The position numbers and the translations under genes are program-made. The notes beneath the pieces were generated by a model that made no database searches, had not been told where the DNA came from, and saw only the letters and a program-made list of their open reading frames with translations. From CAZVYN01 sp964631125 (lineage in GTDB: Bacteria > Eisenbacteria > RBG-16-71-46 > CAIMUX01), in contig CAZVYN010000050.1 in NCBI GenBank assembly GCA_964631125.1, positions 1 to 31,887 on the forward strand: DNA of 31,887 nucleotides, written 5' to 3'. This document shows, one piece after another, positions 1 to 9,000 of the stretch (position 1 is its first letter; each line of letters opens with the position of its first letter).

Positions 1-906
1 TCGCGCGACTCGGACGACATACAGGTGGTGGACCGAATGCTCGCCGCTCGCCGGAGGCGGCAACAAGATCGGAAGTCCGGCGAGAGCGCGGTCGTAGCTG
101 CGCGCGATCTCACGCCGGCGCGCGTTCCACCGCTCGAGATGGGGCAATTTCACGCGGAGCACCGCCGCCTGGAGTTCATCGAGCCGACTGTTGATGCCGG
201 CGCTGACGTGACGGTATCGATCGGATTGCCCGTAGTTCCTGAGCAGGCGCAGGTGCTGATCCAACTCGACGTCGTCGGTCGCGATCGCGCCGCCGTCGCC
301 GAACGCTCCGAGGTTCTTCGACGGATAGAAACTGAACGCGCCGAGACGGCCGAAGACGCCGGCCGCCCGACCGTCCCGTCGCGCCCCGTGCGCCTGAGCT
401 GCGTCCTCGACCACCGGGACACCGTAGCGATGCGCGACCTCCATCAGCGGCTCGATTCCGCCCAGCCGACCATAGAGATGCACCGGCATGAGCGCCGCGA
501 TCCCGCCGCGGGACAAACGGTCGGCGACCGCGTCCAGGTCGATCTGCCCGCTCGTCGGGTCGACGTCGACGAATTCCGGCGTCGCTCCGGTCGAAGTGAT
601 CGCGGCGGCCGTGGGATTGGCGCTGTTCGGTTGCGTGAGCACGCGGTCACCGACTCCGACCCCGAGCGCGCGCAACGACAGGTGCAGCGCGTCGGTCCCG
701 TTGGCTACGCCGATGACATGTTTCGTCCCGAGGTAGTTCGCGAACTCGGCCTCGAACGACCGGCACTCCTCTCCGAGGATGAACCAACCCCGGTCGACGA
801 CTCGATCGATGGCGTCGTCCAACTCTCGCCGCAGCTCCGCGATCTGCGGCCGGAGATCACAGACCGGGAGCACGGTTCGCCCCGGCGAGGGAGATACGTT
901 CGGCAC
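1..906 (-). CDS. DegT/DnrJ/EryC1/StrS-family PLP-dependent sugar aminotransferase (3' end cut by window edge)
   Basis: Translating the minus strand from a GTG at 906 gives 302 uninterrupted codons running off the window, so the C-terminus is missing. The family transfers an amino group from glutamate or glutamine to a keto-sugar nucleotide. Visible hallmarks are an N-terminal GWFILGEE segment, the ANGTDALHLSLRALG cofactor-binding stretch, VEDAAQAHGA, and SFYPSKNLGAFGDGG, where K197 is the expected PLP Schiff-base lysine. A later HHLYVVRV matches the usual C-terminal half. The start lies 6 bases after the stop of the upstream epimerase and in the same frame, so the pair looks like one operon with the glycosyltransferase before it. 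The role is probably making an amino-deoxy sugar for a surface glycan. The exact substrate cannot be told. An internal GTG a few codons later is an alternative start. Confidence 0.9.
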   Translation of the reverse strand, partial: MPNVSPSPGRTVLPVCDLRPQIAELRRELDDAIDRVVDRGWFILGEECRSFEAEFANYLGTKHVIGVANGTDALHLSLRALGVGVGDRVLTQPNSANPTAAAITSTGATPEFVDVDPTSGQIDLDAVADRLSRGGIAALMPVHLYGRLGGIEPLMEVAHRYGVPVVEDAAQAHGARRDGRAAGVFGRLGAFSFYPSKNLGAFGDGGAIATDDVELDQHLRLLRNYGQSDRYRHVSAGINSRLDELQAAVLRVKLPHLERWNARRREIARSYDRALAGLPILLPPPASGEHSVHHLYVVRVAR

Positions 907-912
907 TCGGCG

Positions 913-1929
913 TCAGTCCAGATACCGGGGGAGACGGTCGCGGTAATACTCGACGGTGCGGCGCAGTCCTTCGCGCAGGTCGATCTGCGGACGCCAACCC
1001 AGGAGCGCGGCGATCTTTTTATAGCTGCCGAAGTAGTCGCCGATGTCGATGCGCTGCTGTTCGGCGGGAAACGGCGCCAGGCGATAGCTGCCCTGGCCGG
1101 CGACTTCGAGCAGAGTCTCGGTGAAGACGCGGAGAGATACCACTTCGTCATGTCCCAGGTTGTAGAGTTCGCCGATCGTGATCGGGGTCGCCGCCACGAC
1201 GAGGAAAGCTTCGACCACATCGTCGACGTAGTTGAGATCTCGCCGCTGCTCGCCGTCGCCCCAGAGCACGATCTCTTCCCCGAGCAGCGCCTTGCGGACG
1301 AACCAGGGGACGAACCCCTGGCGCGCATGCTTGAGCAGCATCCGCGGCCCGTAGGTATTGGTCAACCGAAGGCTGGTGGTCGGGATGCCGTGCACGCGGC
1401 TGTAGAGCAGGTGGTACCACTCGCCGGCCATCTTGTTGATCCCGTTGACGTCCACCGGTTGGATCAGGTGCTGTTCGTCGACCGGCAGATAGAGCGGCTT
1501 GCCGTACTGTTGCCGCGTGCCGGCGAAGACCACCCGGATGGTCGGATTGTGCAGTCGGCACGCCTCCAGGATGCTGAGCTGGGCGCGGCAGTTGATCTCC
1601 AGGTCGGTCATCGGGTCGGTCATCGAGTCGATGTGACTCACCTGCCCGGCCAGGTTGAAGAGGAAGCGCTGTCCCTTCACCAACTGGGCGATGGAGTGCG
1701 GATCGCGCACGTCGGAGATGTTGATGCGGATGCGATCCTCGATCGCCTCCACGTTGGCCAGATTGCCGCCGTGGCTCGGCACGAGGGAGTCGACCACCGT
1801 GACGCGCGCGCCCAGATCCAAGAGCCGCGCCGCGAGGTTGCTGCCGATGAATCCGAGTCCGCCGGTGATGAGAACCGGCTGGTCGCGGTAGGTCTCGCCG
1901 TAACGCGCAGGGAGATCCGGCTGGCTCAA
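913..1929 (-). CDS. Extended SDR NAD-dependent nucleotide-sugar epimerase/dehydratase
   Basis: A 338-residue extended short-chain dehydrogenase. The Rossmann motif GGLGFIGS lies at residues 23-30, followed by an acidic VVDSL. Further down come FAGTRQQYG, PVDVNGINKMAGEWYH and TNTYGPRML, typical of UDP/dTDP-sugar epimerases and dehydratases. The usual catalytic YxxxK reads N162-G-I-N-K166, so the tyrosine is replaced by Asn. I chose the TTG start at 1929 because it overlaps the glycosyltransferase stop (TTGA) and has GAGGGG eight bases upstream. The frame stays open to 2319, but that extension lies inside the glycosyltransferase gene and shows no family similarity. It sits between the GT2 and DegT genes and probably supplies the keto-sugar or epimerised sugar for them. 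The precise reaction is unknown. Confidence 0.88.
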   Translation of the reverse strand: MSQPDLPARYGETYRDQPVLITGGLGFIGSNLAARLLDLGARVTVVDSLVPSHGGNLANVEAIEDRIRINISDVRDPHSIAQLVKGQRFLFNLAGQVSHIDSMTDPMTDLEINCRAQLSILEACRLHNPTIRVVFAGTRQQYGKPLYLPVDEQHLIQPVDVNGINKMAGEWYHLLYSRVHGIPTTSLRLTNTYGPRMLLKHARQGFVPWFVRKALLGEEIVLWGDGEQRRDLNYVDDVVEAFLVVAATPITIGELYNLGHDEVVSLRVFTETLLEVAGQGSYRLAPFPAEQQRIDIGDYFGSYKKIAALLGWRPQIDLREGLRRTVEYYRDRLPRYLD

Positions 1930-2690
1930 GTCGAGGCCCCCTCGTCGGACGCGTCGGACGCGTCGGCGCGCTGCTTCGGCTCGGTCACGAAAACCTTCCA
2001 CCAGAGGAAAGCCATTCCCCACAGCACGCGAGCGACCCGCGGAAAGTTGAAGAACTGAGAGCGGCCGTGCATCCGGTGGAAGTGGTGGACCGGAACCTGA
2101 TCGATGCGGCAGCCCGCCCGGTGGATCCGCGTCATCAACTCGACGCAGATCAGCCCCGAGTCGGATTCGAGCCTGATCCGATCGAAAACGCTCGTGCGGA
2201 TCAGTCGGAAGTCGCAATCGACGTCCCGCACCGGGACGCGAAACCAGAAGCGGACGAAGTTGTGGTACAGCCGGCCGACGACCTTGCGATGGAGCGGGTC
2301 GGAGCGGCGGATCTTCCATCCGTTGACGAGATCCTGCCCCTCGCGTCGCTCCCAGAGCAGGGCCAATTCGCGGACGTCGTACTGGGCGTCGCCGTCGGTG
2401 TAGAACACGAAGTCCTTGGTCGCGGCCGCGAAGCCGCTGCGCAGCGCTCCGCCGTAACCGCGATTGGTCGGGTGCTTCACGACGCGGAACGTGTCGGGGT
2501 AGAGGCGGCCGAGCTCCTCGAGGATCAGATCGACATGATCCGGACTGGCGTCGTTGACGACGATGACCTCGAAGTCGGGTGTCAGTCCGCGCGCCACAAG
2601 ATGGGCCAGGGCCACCATCGATGCGATGGTGCCCCAGTCGTTGTACGCGGGGAAGAAGATGGAGAGGCTGTCGGGACGGGCGGACGACAC
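1926..2690 (-). CDS. Family 2 glycosyltransferase (dolichol-phosphate-mannose-synthase-like)
   Basis: A GT-A fold transferase of 254 residues from the chosen start. It opens with LSIFFPAYNDWGTI, then VIVVNDASPD, NRGYGGALRSGF and the metal-binding TDGDAQYD, with a conserved DVDCDFRLIR segment further on. These match polyprenyl-phosphate mannosyl/glucosyl transferases, which load a sugar onto a lipid carrier at the inner face of the membrane. There is no long C-terminal membrane domain; hydrophobicity near the end is limited to VLWGMAFLWWKVF. The GTG at 2690 is preferred because AAGGGAG precedes it by four bases. ATG codons at 2762 and slightly downstream are possible but put the N-terminus in the divergent gene's control region. 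The C-terminus carries a short DASDASDE repeat coded by 9-bp repeats. It is the first gene of the sugar cluster. Confidence 0.88.
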   Translation of the reverse strand: MSSARPDSLSIFFPAYNDWGTIASMVALAHLVARGLTPDFEVIVVNDASPDHVDLILEELGRLYPDTFRVVKHPTNRGYGGALRSGFAAATKDFVFYTDGDAQYDVRELALLWERREGQDLVNGWKIRRSDPLHRKVVGRLYHNFVRFWFRVPVRDVDCDFRLIRTSVFDRIRLESDSGLICVELMTRIHRAGCRIDQVPVHHFHRMHGRSQFFNFPRVARVLWGMAFLWWKVFVTEPKQRADASDASDEGAST

Positions 2691-2699
2691 GGGGCTCCC

Positions 2700-2729
2700 T
2701 TGAAGGTCTCGACGACGCGAAGGTACCAT
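2700..2729 (+). promoter_or_regulatory. Possible sigma-70-type promoter for the parvulin lipoprotein
   Basis: TTGAAG (2700-2705) and TACCAT (2724-2729) are separated by 18 bases and lie about 48 bases upstream of the ATG at 2777, in the gap between divergent genes. This is a match by eye to a -35/-10 pair only. Confidence 0.3.
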
Positions 2730-2776
2730 GCGCGCCACGAGTCCCGTACCGACAGTTTCCATGGAGGTCGACCCAG

Positions 2777-4582
2777 ATGAAGAGACGCCTCTGGCTCGGG
2801 GCGTCAGCCTCGGTCTTGGCTTCGAGTCTCGTCGTAGCTATCGGGTGTGGATCGGAGAGAGATCCGGTCGTCTTGCGGGTCGGACCCGAAGAGGTTCGCC
2901 TCGCTCAGTTCGAGGAACGATTCTGGGTGGCGAGCGGGGGGGCGTCGGATGCCCGCGGCGCTCCCGCCGACACCGCGGCCGCCAGCGGACGCGTTCGGGC
3001 CGACACCGTCGGCGTCCGGCGATTCGCGGACCAGATGACCGAAGAGCTGCTGCTCGGTCTTCTCGCGAAAAAGTACGAGCCCGAGCTGGAGCCGGCCCGT
3101 CTCGAGCGGATCGACGAGTTCAAGGAACAGAACATGGTGGCCGCGCTCCGCAGGCGGCGCTACGGCGACGTCCAGCCCGCCGAGAGGGACCTCCGACAGT
3201 CCTGGGAGTTCATGGCTCGTCGTCTCCAACTCCGTCTCATGGTGTTGGGGAGCGACCGCGAGGCGCACGACATCCGGGCTCAGCTCGCGGAGGGCGCCGT
3301 CTTCACCAAGGTGGCGGAAGCGAGGAGCCTCGACCTCTCGAGCCGAGATCGAGGCGGAGAACTCGGTTGGATCTCGTATCTCGATCTCGACCCCACCGTG
3401 CGCGACGAGGTTTTCTCCCTCGATCGGGGCGAGGTGAGCCCGCCGTTGCTCTCCGGACGTTTCTATCACCTCTACCAAGTAGTGGACGAGCAGGCGAACG
3501 ACGGGCGCGGGACTTTCGACGAGGAACGCGCGCGTCTCGAGTTCGGGGTGCGCGCCGCTCTCGGTCGCAAGGCGCAGATGGCGTACCACACCGACCTCTT
3601 CCGCAAGTACAACTTCAAGATGGATCCCGCGGAAGTCGCCTGGATGACCGTACTGATGCGCGAGAAGACGAAGAGCGTCGATCGCGGAGAGAAGCTGGCC
3701 TCGGGCGAGGCGACGGAAGAGGATATGAGGCGCCTGCAGTCAGCCCCCATCCCCTGGACGGGACTCCCGTTCGCGCTGGCGGATACCGCGCGCGTGCTGG
3801 CGACGTTCGATCCGCCCGACGGAGTCGTCAGCCCCATGCTCTTCGTGGACCAGCTCATGACCCACGCAATCCCGACCTGGCCGCGATTCGACTCCAGCCG
3901 AGATGTGGAAGAGCTGGTTCGCGAGCTGGTCTTGGAACGGTTGGAGATCAGGGAGGCGCGCGAGGGCAAGTTCGATCAGTCGCCCGAGTATCTGGCTTCG
4001 GTCGGCGGCCGCATCGAAGACGCGCGTGTTCGCCAGTTTCGTCGTCGTCGAGTCGTCGAAACGCCCGAGCCGGCGGAGGCGGAGCTGCGCGCGGGATTCC
4101 AGCGACGCCTTTCCGAGTACTCCACGCCCGAGCGACGTCGTTTCCAAGCGATCGGATCTGCGGATTTCGCCACCGCCGCGGAGATCTCGCGGCTGCTCCG
4201 GGCGGGGGCGCCGGTGGCCGCGATCGAAGCGCGCTTCGCGGGGCGCGACACCAGTTTCCAGAGCACCGGGGAGGCCGGCACTCCTGCATTCCAACGCGGC
4301 CAGTCTCCGATGCTCGATGAAGTCCTCTTCGCACTACCGACGGGAGGCGTTTCCGATCCGATCGATATCGGAGGCCGCTATACGGTCGCGCGGGTGGTCG
4401 AGATCGTCCCGTACGAGGAGCGCTCGTTCGAGTCGGCGCGCGAAGAGCTCCTGACCAAGGTGCGCGGCGAGCAAGCGGAGTCTCGCCTTCGCCAGATGAT
4501 AGTCGAGGCGCGTCAGGAGTTTCCGGTGCAGTTGGATGAAAAGACCATCGCGAAGGTGCGGTTACGTCGACCGTCGTCGTGA
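2777..4582 (+). CDS. SurA/PrsA-like peptidyl-prolyl isomerase lipoprotein with two parvulin domains
   Basis: A 601-residue predicted lipoprotein. The N-terminus is KRR, then a hydrophobic stretch ending in VAIGC (C24 would be lipidated). Residues about 145-240 form a PpiC-type rotamase domain with GGELGWISYLDLDPTV and GEVSPPLLSGRFYHLYQV. A second, more diverged parvulin-like domain covers about 450-550 (ending DPIDIGGRYTVARVVEI). The flanking helical segments resemble the chaperone parts of SurA. The expected role is folding of envelope or outer-membrane proteins in the periplasm. The ATG at 2777 has GGAGG nine bases upstream, and the frame opens earlier only into non-coding sequence. The lipobox has Ile at -2, which is tolerated but not ideal. 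It converges with the UbiA gene, with 21 bases between stops. Confidence 0.85.
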   Translation: MKRRLWLGASASVLASSLVVAIGCGSERDPVVLRVGPEEVRLAQFEERFWVASGGASDARGAPADTAAASGRVRADTVGVRRFADQMTEELLLGLLAKKYEPELEPARLERIDEFKEQNMVAALRRRRYGDVQPAERDLRQSWEFMARRLQLRLMVLGSDREAHDIRAQLAEGAVFTKVAEARSLDLSSRDRGGELGWISYLDLDPTVRDEVFSLDRGEVSPPLLSGRFYHLYQVVDEQANDGRGTFDEERARLEFGVRAALGRKAQMAYHTDLFRKYNFKMDPAEVAWMTVLMREKTKSVDRGEKLASGEATEEDMRRLQSAPIPWTGLPFALADTARVLATFDPPDGVVSPMLFVDQLMTHAIPTWPRFDSSRDVEELVRELVLERLEIREAREGKFDQSPEYLASVGGRIEDARVRQFRRRRVVETPEPAEAELRAGFQRRLSEYSTPERRRFQAIGSADFATAAEISRLLRAGAPVAAIEARFAGRDTSFQSTGEAGTPAFQRGQSPMLDEVLFALPTGGVSDPIDIGGRYTVARVVEIVPYEERSFESAREELLTKVRGEQAESRLRQMIVEARQEFPVQLDEKTIAKVRLRRPSS

Positions 4583-4603
4583 CGTCCGCTCGGCCCGACG
4601 CTG

Positions 4604-5527
4604 TCAGCGCGCGTACTTGAGCAGGTAGGCCGCGGCGAAACCGAGCTGGGCCAGGAACATCATCCGATACATGTTCGACCAAGAGGGATGGTTCTCGGTT
4701 CGCGCCAACGCGTCCGGATCGCGGAGCACCAACGCGATCGTGTAAGCGCCCCAGACGGTGAGCACGAGCCCGAGCAGGTCCAAGGCCCAGGGGACTCCGC
4801 TCAGCCATCCCAGCCGCCATCCGATTGGAATGAGGAGGAAAGGCAAGACGAAGAACGGCGCGATCAGCCACGCGGCCTTGGTCGGTCCGTACTTCACCGG
4901 CAAGGTCATGCAGCCGCCCGCTTCGTCCCCCTTCATGTCGGCGAAGTCCTTGGTCGACGAGGCGCCCAGGAGGAAGAGACCGAAGATCGAGCCGATGAAC
5001 CACGGCTCGACCCCGTCGAACGCGCTCTTCACGGTCGTCCATCCCGCGACCTTCAGCATCAAGCCGCGAGGCAACGCGATCGTGACGTTGGCGAGGATCG
5101 GGTGCCTCTTCGTGCGCAGCGGCGGCGCCGAATACACGATGGTGAGGAGAGCGGCGATGGCGGCCAGGAGGAAGCACTGCCAATTCACGGTCGCGGCCAG
5201 CGCCAGCGCAATCAGATAGAGAGTCCAACTCAACCGCTTCGCCTCGGCGATCGAGAGGCGGCCGGACGGAATCGGTCGCGCGGGCTTGTTCACCCGATCG
5301 ACCTCCAGGTCGTAGATCTGATTGATGCCGTTGCTCGCCGCGTTGAGCACGGCGGCCATGAGCGTTCCGATCGCGATGTCGGCGAGGACGCCAGGGCCGA
5401 TTTGGGTCGGGACACCCGCCCCCAACGCCGTCACGCCGCCGGACAGCATGCCCAGCGCCGGCGCGATGAGCGTGAACGGTCGGGAGAACTCCCAATAGAG
5501 CCGAAGCCGTGGAATGGAGTTCGTCAT
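4604..5527 (-). CDS. UbiA-family membrane prenyltransferase
   Basis: An integral membrane protein of about 307 residues with multiple hydrophobic helices. The first aspartate-rich motif is N69-Q-I-Y-D73-L-E-V-D77, followed by RVNKPARPIPSG. The second is KDFADMKGDEAGG, with Asp at 194, 197 and 201. UbiA enzymes use Mg2+ bound to these motifs to attach a polyprenyl chain from its diphosphate to an acceptor. The RPIPSG signature is seen in digeranylgeranylglyceryl-phosphate synthases and (bacterio)chlorophyll synthases as well as in unassigned bacterial members, so the acceptor is uncertain. I chose ATG 5527, although no clear ribosome site precedes it. The frame stays open to a GTG at 5590. No quinone or pigment genes lie nearby to fix the pathway. 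Confidence 0.87.
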   Translation of the reverse strand: MTNSIPRLRLYWEFSRPFTLIAPALGMLSGGVTALGAGVPTQIGPGVLADIAIGTLMAAVLNAASNGINQIYDLEVDRVNKPARPIPSGRLSIAEAKRLSWTLYLIALALAATVNWQCFLLAAIAALLTIVYSAPPLRTKRHPILANVTIALPRGLMLKVAGWTTVKSAFDGVEPWFIGSIFGLFLLGASSTKDFADMKGDEAGGCMTLPVKYGPTKAAWLIAPFFVLPFLLIPIGWRLGWLSGVPWALDLLGLVLTVWGAYTIALVLRDPDALARTENHPSWSNMYRMMFLAQLGFAAAYLLKYAR

Positions 5528-5657
5528 CGGTTGGGGAGAAGCGTCGGTTCCTGCTTGCAGCGCGTGGTCACAGCGGCGGCACGCTACCACGCGCGTTCCC
5601 GCTGGGTCGAGCGCACTCCCGATCGAGAGACGCGGTGCGCTGTCCCGCCCGGCTCGC

Positions 5658-5687
5658 TTGACACTCTCTTCGACCCGGTGACACGAT
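5658..5687 (+). promoter_or_regulatory. Possible promoter for the DUF971-C25 peptidase pair
   Basis: A perfect TTGACA at 5658-5663 is followed after 18 bases by CACGAT (5682-5687), a weak -10. It ends about 10 bases before the ATG at 5698, so the leader would be very short. The rest of the 170-base divergent gap shows nothing clear. Confidence 0.35.
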
Positions 5688-5697
5688 CCCCGGCCAG

Positions 5698-6048
5698 ATG
5701 GCGACTTCCCCGCTGAGTGCTGTCGACGTGCGCGTCCTGGGGGAGTCCGGGCTCGCGATTTCCTGGGCCGACGGGCACGAGTCGACCCTTCCGTCGTCGC
5801 GGCTCAGACAGAGCTGCCCCTGTGCGACTTGCCGTGACGAGCGCGAGAGTCTCTCGCAGCGTGTCGGCGTGACCCGCGCCGCGACTCCCGCGGCGCTGCG
5901 ATTGATGGCCGCCTCGCCGACCGGGAACTACGCGCTCGCGCTCGTGTGGGGCGACGGGCATCGTTCCGGAATCCACCCGTTCTCGCTCCTCCGCTCGCAA
6001 TGCGAATGTCTCGCCTGCCGCCTGGACCGAGGAGAGGAGTCGACATGA
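5698..6048 (+). CDS. DUF971 (gamma-butyrobetaine hydroxylase-like N-terminal) domain protein
   Basis: A 116-residue single-domain protein. It matches the DUF971/GBBH-like N-terminal domain: ISWADGHES, then LRQSCPCATCRDE, and later GNYALALVWGDGHRSGIHPFSLLRSQCEC. The domain occurs at the N-terminus of carnitine-biosynthesis hydroxylases and as free-standing bacterial proteins, sometimes fused to or near Mrp/ApbC iron-sulfur carriers. Its own biochemical role is not settled. Two cysteine clusters (CPCATC and CECLAC) could bind a metal. Its stop overlaps the start of the large C25 peptidase gene (ATGA), so the two should be co-translated. I see no functional link that explains the pairing. Confidence 0.83.
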   Translation: MATSPLSAVDVRVLGESGLAISWADGHESTLPSSRLRQSCPCATCRDERESLSQRVGVTRAATPAALRLMAASPTGNYALALVWGDGHRSGIHPFSLLRSQCECLACRLDRGEEST

Positions 6049-9000
6049 ATCGAGGCGTTCTCGCGATCGCGCTGAGTCTGATGTGCGCGGCCGTCGGCCC
6101 TTCGTCAATGGCGGCCCCATCGGGTACGGCCCTGCCGTCAGAGGTCACCGTCCTTCGCTCGGACGACGACGGGATCCGTCTGCTGCTCCGCACTCCCGCG
6201 CCGAAGATCTTCGAAGCCGAGCCCGGGGACGATGCCGATGTCTCGATCGACGGTTGGAGCGCGTCCGGCGCTCCCGGCGAGCCCGAACTCCCGAGCTGTT
6301 CCTTCCTGGTCGGCCTGCCCGACGGAGCGCGAGCCGAGATCGAAGTCCGCCGCGTTGTCACCTATCCGCTCCCAGGCGTGAATCCCCGGCCCGTCGCGAG
6401 GGCCGAGATCCACGACCCATCGAGGAGCGCAGCTCGACTGCTGGATCCTCGTCCGGGGCAAGACGAGCAGCCCCCGCAGCAAACCCTCGTGCGGATCCGG
6501 GACGCGTCGGCCTATGCGAGCCTCTCGCCCGAGAGTTGGGCGGACCTACGCGAGATCGGTCGCCTGCGCCACCTCAGCGTCGTTCCGGTCGACCTCCGCC
6601 CTGTGCGTTGGGATCCCTCCGTCCGCGGCCTTCTCGTCGCGCGGGAACTGGAAGTCGAGATCCGCTTCGTGCGCGACCGGAGTCTCCGTCGCGAAGACAC
6701 GGCCCCTCCCTCGGAGGGCGCCTACCGTTGGGACGAGGTTTATCGTCGCGCAGTGGTCAATCCCGACGAAGCGGCGCGGTACCTCGCGTCGCCGGTCGCG
6801 ACGCAGCGACGTCCGATCGGAGGACGGGCGCCGGAGTTTCGCGTCTTGGTCGAGCAGACGGCGGTCCATCGCATCCGGTTCGAAGATCTGGAGGCGGCCG
6901 GGTGGTCGACCGAGCCTCTGCCCGTGGACAGGGTCGCACTCTCCGAGCGCTTCTACGACGAGACGGCGGAGGATCCCTTCATCGAGCGAGCGGTCCCCAT
7001 CGTCGTGCGTGACCTCGATCGGGACGGGGTCTTCGGGTCGGGCGACGACATCCTCTTCTTCGGCTTGACCGCGTGGGATCGATTGGATCCTCCGCCGCAC
7101 GAGAAGAAGTACGGGCGCCAGAACGCGTACTTCCTCTCCGCCCGACCGGAGGGCGGCGCGCGGATGGCCGAAAGGGGATCGTTCCTCGGTCGGAACGACC
7201 TCACTCCGGTGGCGACCACGCAATGGACGGAACGGTTCGAAGGCGACGGCGCCTACATGGCCGCTGTGGCGGTGGGCGACCAAGCGGGTCAACAAGAACT
7301 CGGTGTCGAAGCGTTACGCCATGATCCGTTCCTCTGGGTCGGAGGGACCCAGGCGCCCGGCGGGTTCCCGACGATCCACACCCGCTCGTTCGTACTTCCG
7401 GGGTTCGTCGAGATCGTGGGAGCGCGGTTTGCCCTCCAGGAGATCTTCGGGAGATTCAATGCCGCGCCGACCATTTCCATCGGTCCGGACTTCGGCCGCC
7501 TGGTCCCGTTGCCGACTGATTTCAGGGTGAACGCCAAGTCGCGCAGGATCGTTTCGGCGCCGCTCGAACACTTCGTCGGGATTCCGCTGGCCGAGACTCC
7601 CAACCAGTTCCGCATCCTGGCAGCGGAAGACGCTCACGGCGCCGCCGTCGATTGGATGGATTGGACGTACCGGCGCAGCTTCGTCGCGTTCCGAGACGCG
7701 ACCGCGTGGCGGACCGCGAACGATGGAGACGTCGCCGGGCCGCGTGAATACCGGACGAGCGGATTCACCCAGACCGACTCGGAGGGGTCGGACGAATTGG
7801 TCGTGTTCGACCTCTCGGATTCCCTTGCTCCGCGCCGCCTGACCTATTCCGCGCAGCAACTGGGCGACGGAGGCCGATCGTTGCGCCTGCAATTCGATCT
7901 CGCCTCGCCCGATTCTCCGAGTGTTCTCACGGTCCTGCGTCCGAGCGCGGCGGCGAGGCCGATCTCGATTGGGCGCGAGGGGGAAATCGACCTGACGTCA
8001 GGCGGCGCAGACGACTTGATCGTGGTCGCGCCGGAGGAGTTCTCGACGGAGGTCGAGCGCTTGGCCGCGCGGCGCAGGGAGCAAGGCCTGGCCGTATCGG
8101 TGGCGCCGATCCGCGCGATCTACGACCAATTCGCGGGAGGCCGAGCGTGGCCCACCGGCATTCGGGACTACCTACGCCACCTCTTCCGCACCCGTGATGT
8201 CGACCCGTCTTTCCTCTTGCTCTTCGGAGATGGGAGTAACGACTTCGCGGGGGTGCTGAGGGGGCAGAACGATCCGAACCACGTGAGCGCTCCCAATCTG
8301 GTGCCGACGCAAACGCTCTTTTCTTTTGCGTACAGCAGCGCCCAGCACGAACTCGTGGCGAGCGACGAGTGGTTCGTCGACGATCTGATCGGGACAGGTG
8401 AACGGCTCGACTTCTATCCCGACATGCACGTGGGACGCCTCACGCCCGGCAGCACGGCGGAAGCCGCCGTCATCGTGCAGAAGCTGTTGGACTACGACCA
8501 GATCCTGCCCGGCGAAGCGTGGCGTAACCGCGCGCTCCTCATCTCGGACGATGAATACTCCACCCGGATCGCGAACACCGAGTCGTACTTCTGGCATGGA
8601 GATCCGAACCGCGCCCAACCAAGAGGTGACGAGTCGGTCTTCATCTATGCGGCCAGACAGACCCGCGAGATCATCCAGGAACAAGCAGGATTCACCGACT
8701 TCGGCGTCGATACATTCTTCGTCGCCGACTATATGGACACGGTGGCGTGCCTGGGCCGCTGCATCCCGATCGACGCGAGCTCCCCCGACTGCGGCGACTG
8801 GCGCTGCCCGTTCGTCGACGGTGATCTCCCCAACGAAGCGCGGGTCCGCAGTCCGACTTGTTACGGGTTCAGTGGGTGTCCCGCGACCTGCGCGAGGACT
8901 TGCGACAACCTCACCTACGGCGAGACCGTGGTCTCGGGCGGTCTCTTGCCCGTCATGAGCCGCGGGTTCGTCTTCGTCAGCTATCAGGGACACGCGCACA

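Noticed and set aside
904..915. Possible frameshift or read-through fusion of the SDR and DegT genes, which share a frame
   Set aside because: A TGA separates them, a GTG follows within 6 bases, and both proteins have normal ends, so two genes in an operon is simpler.
1944..1968. 9-bp tandem repeat (GTCGGACGC-like)
   Set aside because: It is short and lies within the glycosyltransferase coding end, encoding a DASDASD tail. It does not look like a functional repeat array.
25..2058. Long plus-strand open frame of 677 codons opposite the sugar cluster
   Set aside because: It is antisense to the clearly conserved DegT and SDR genes, with Arg/Asp-rich composition typical of high-GC shadow frames and no family motif.
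913..2319. 468-residue version of the SDR gene
   Set aside because: The extra N-terminus lies inside the glycosyltransferase gene; the TTG at 1929 has a ribosome site and gives normal family length.
2728..4320. Plus-strand 530-codon frame within the parvulin lipoprotein gene
   Set aside because: It is an out-of-frame shadow, extremely Arg/Gly-rich, with no ribosome site.
3948..5495. Minus-strand 515-codon frame spanning the convergent junction
   Set aside because: It overlaps both the parvulin lipoprotein (antisense) and the UbiA gene in another frame, and its composition is artefactual.
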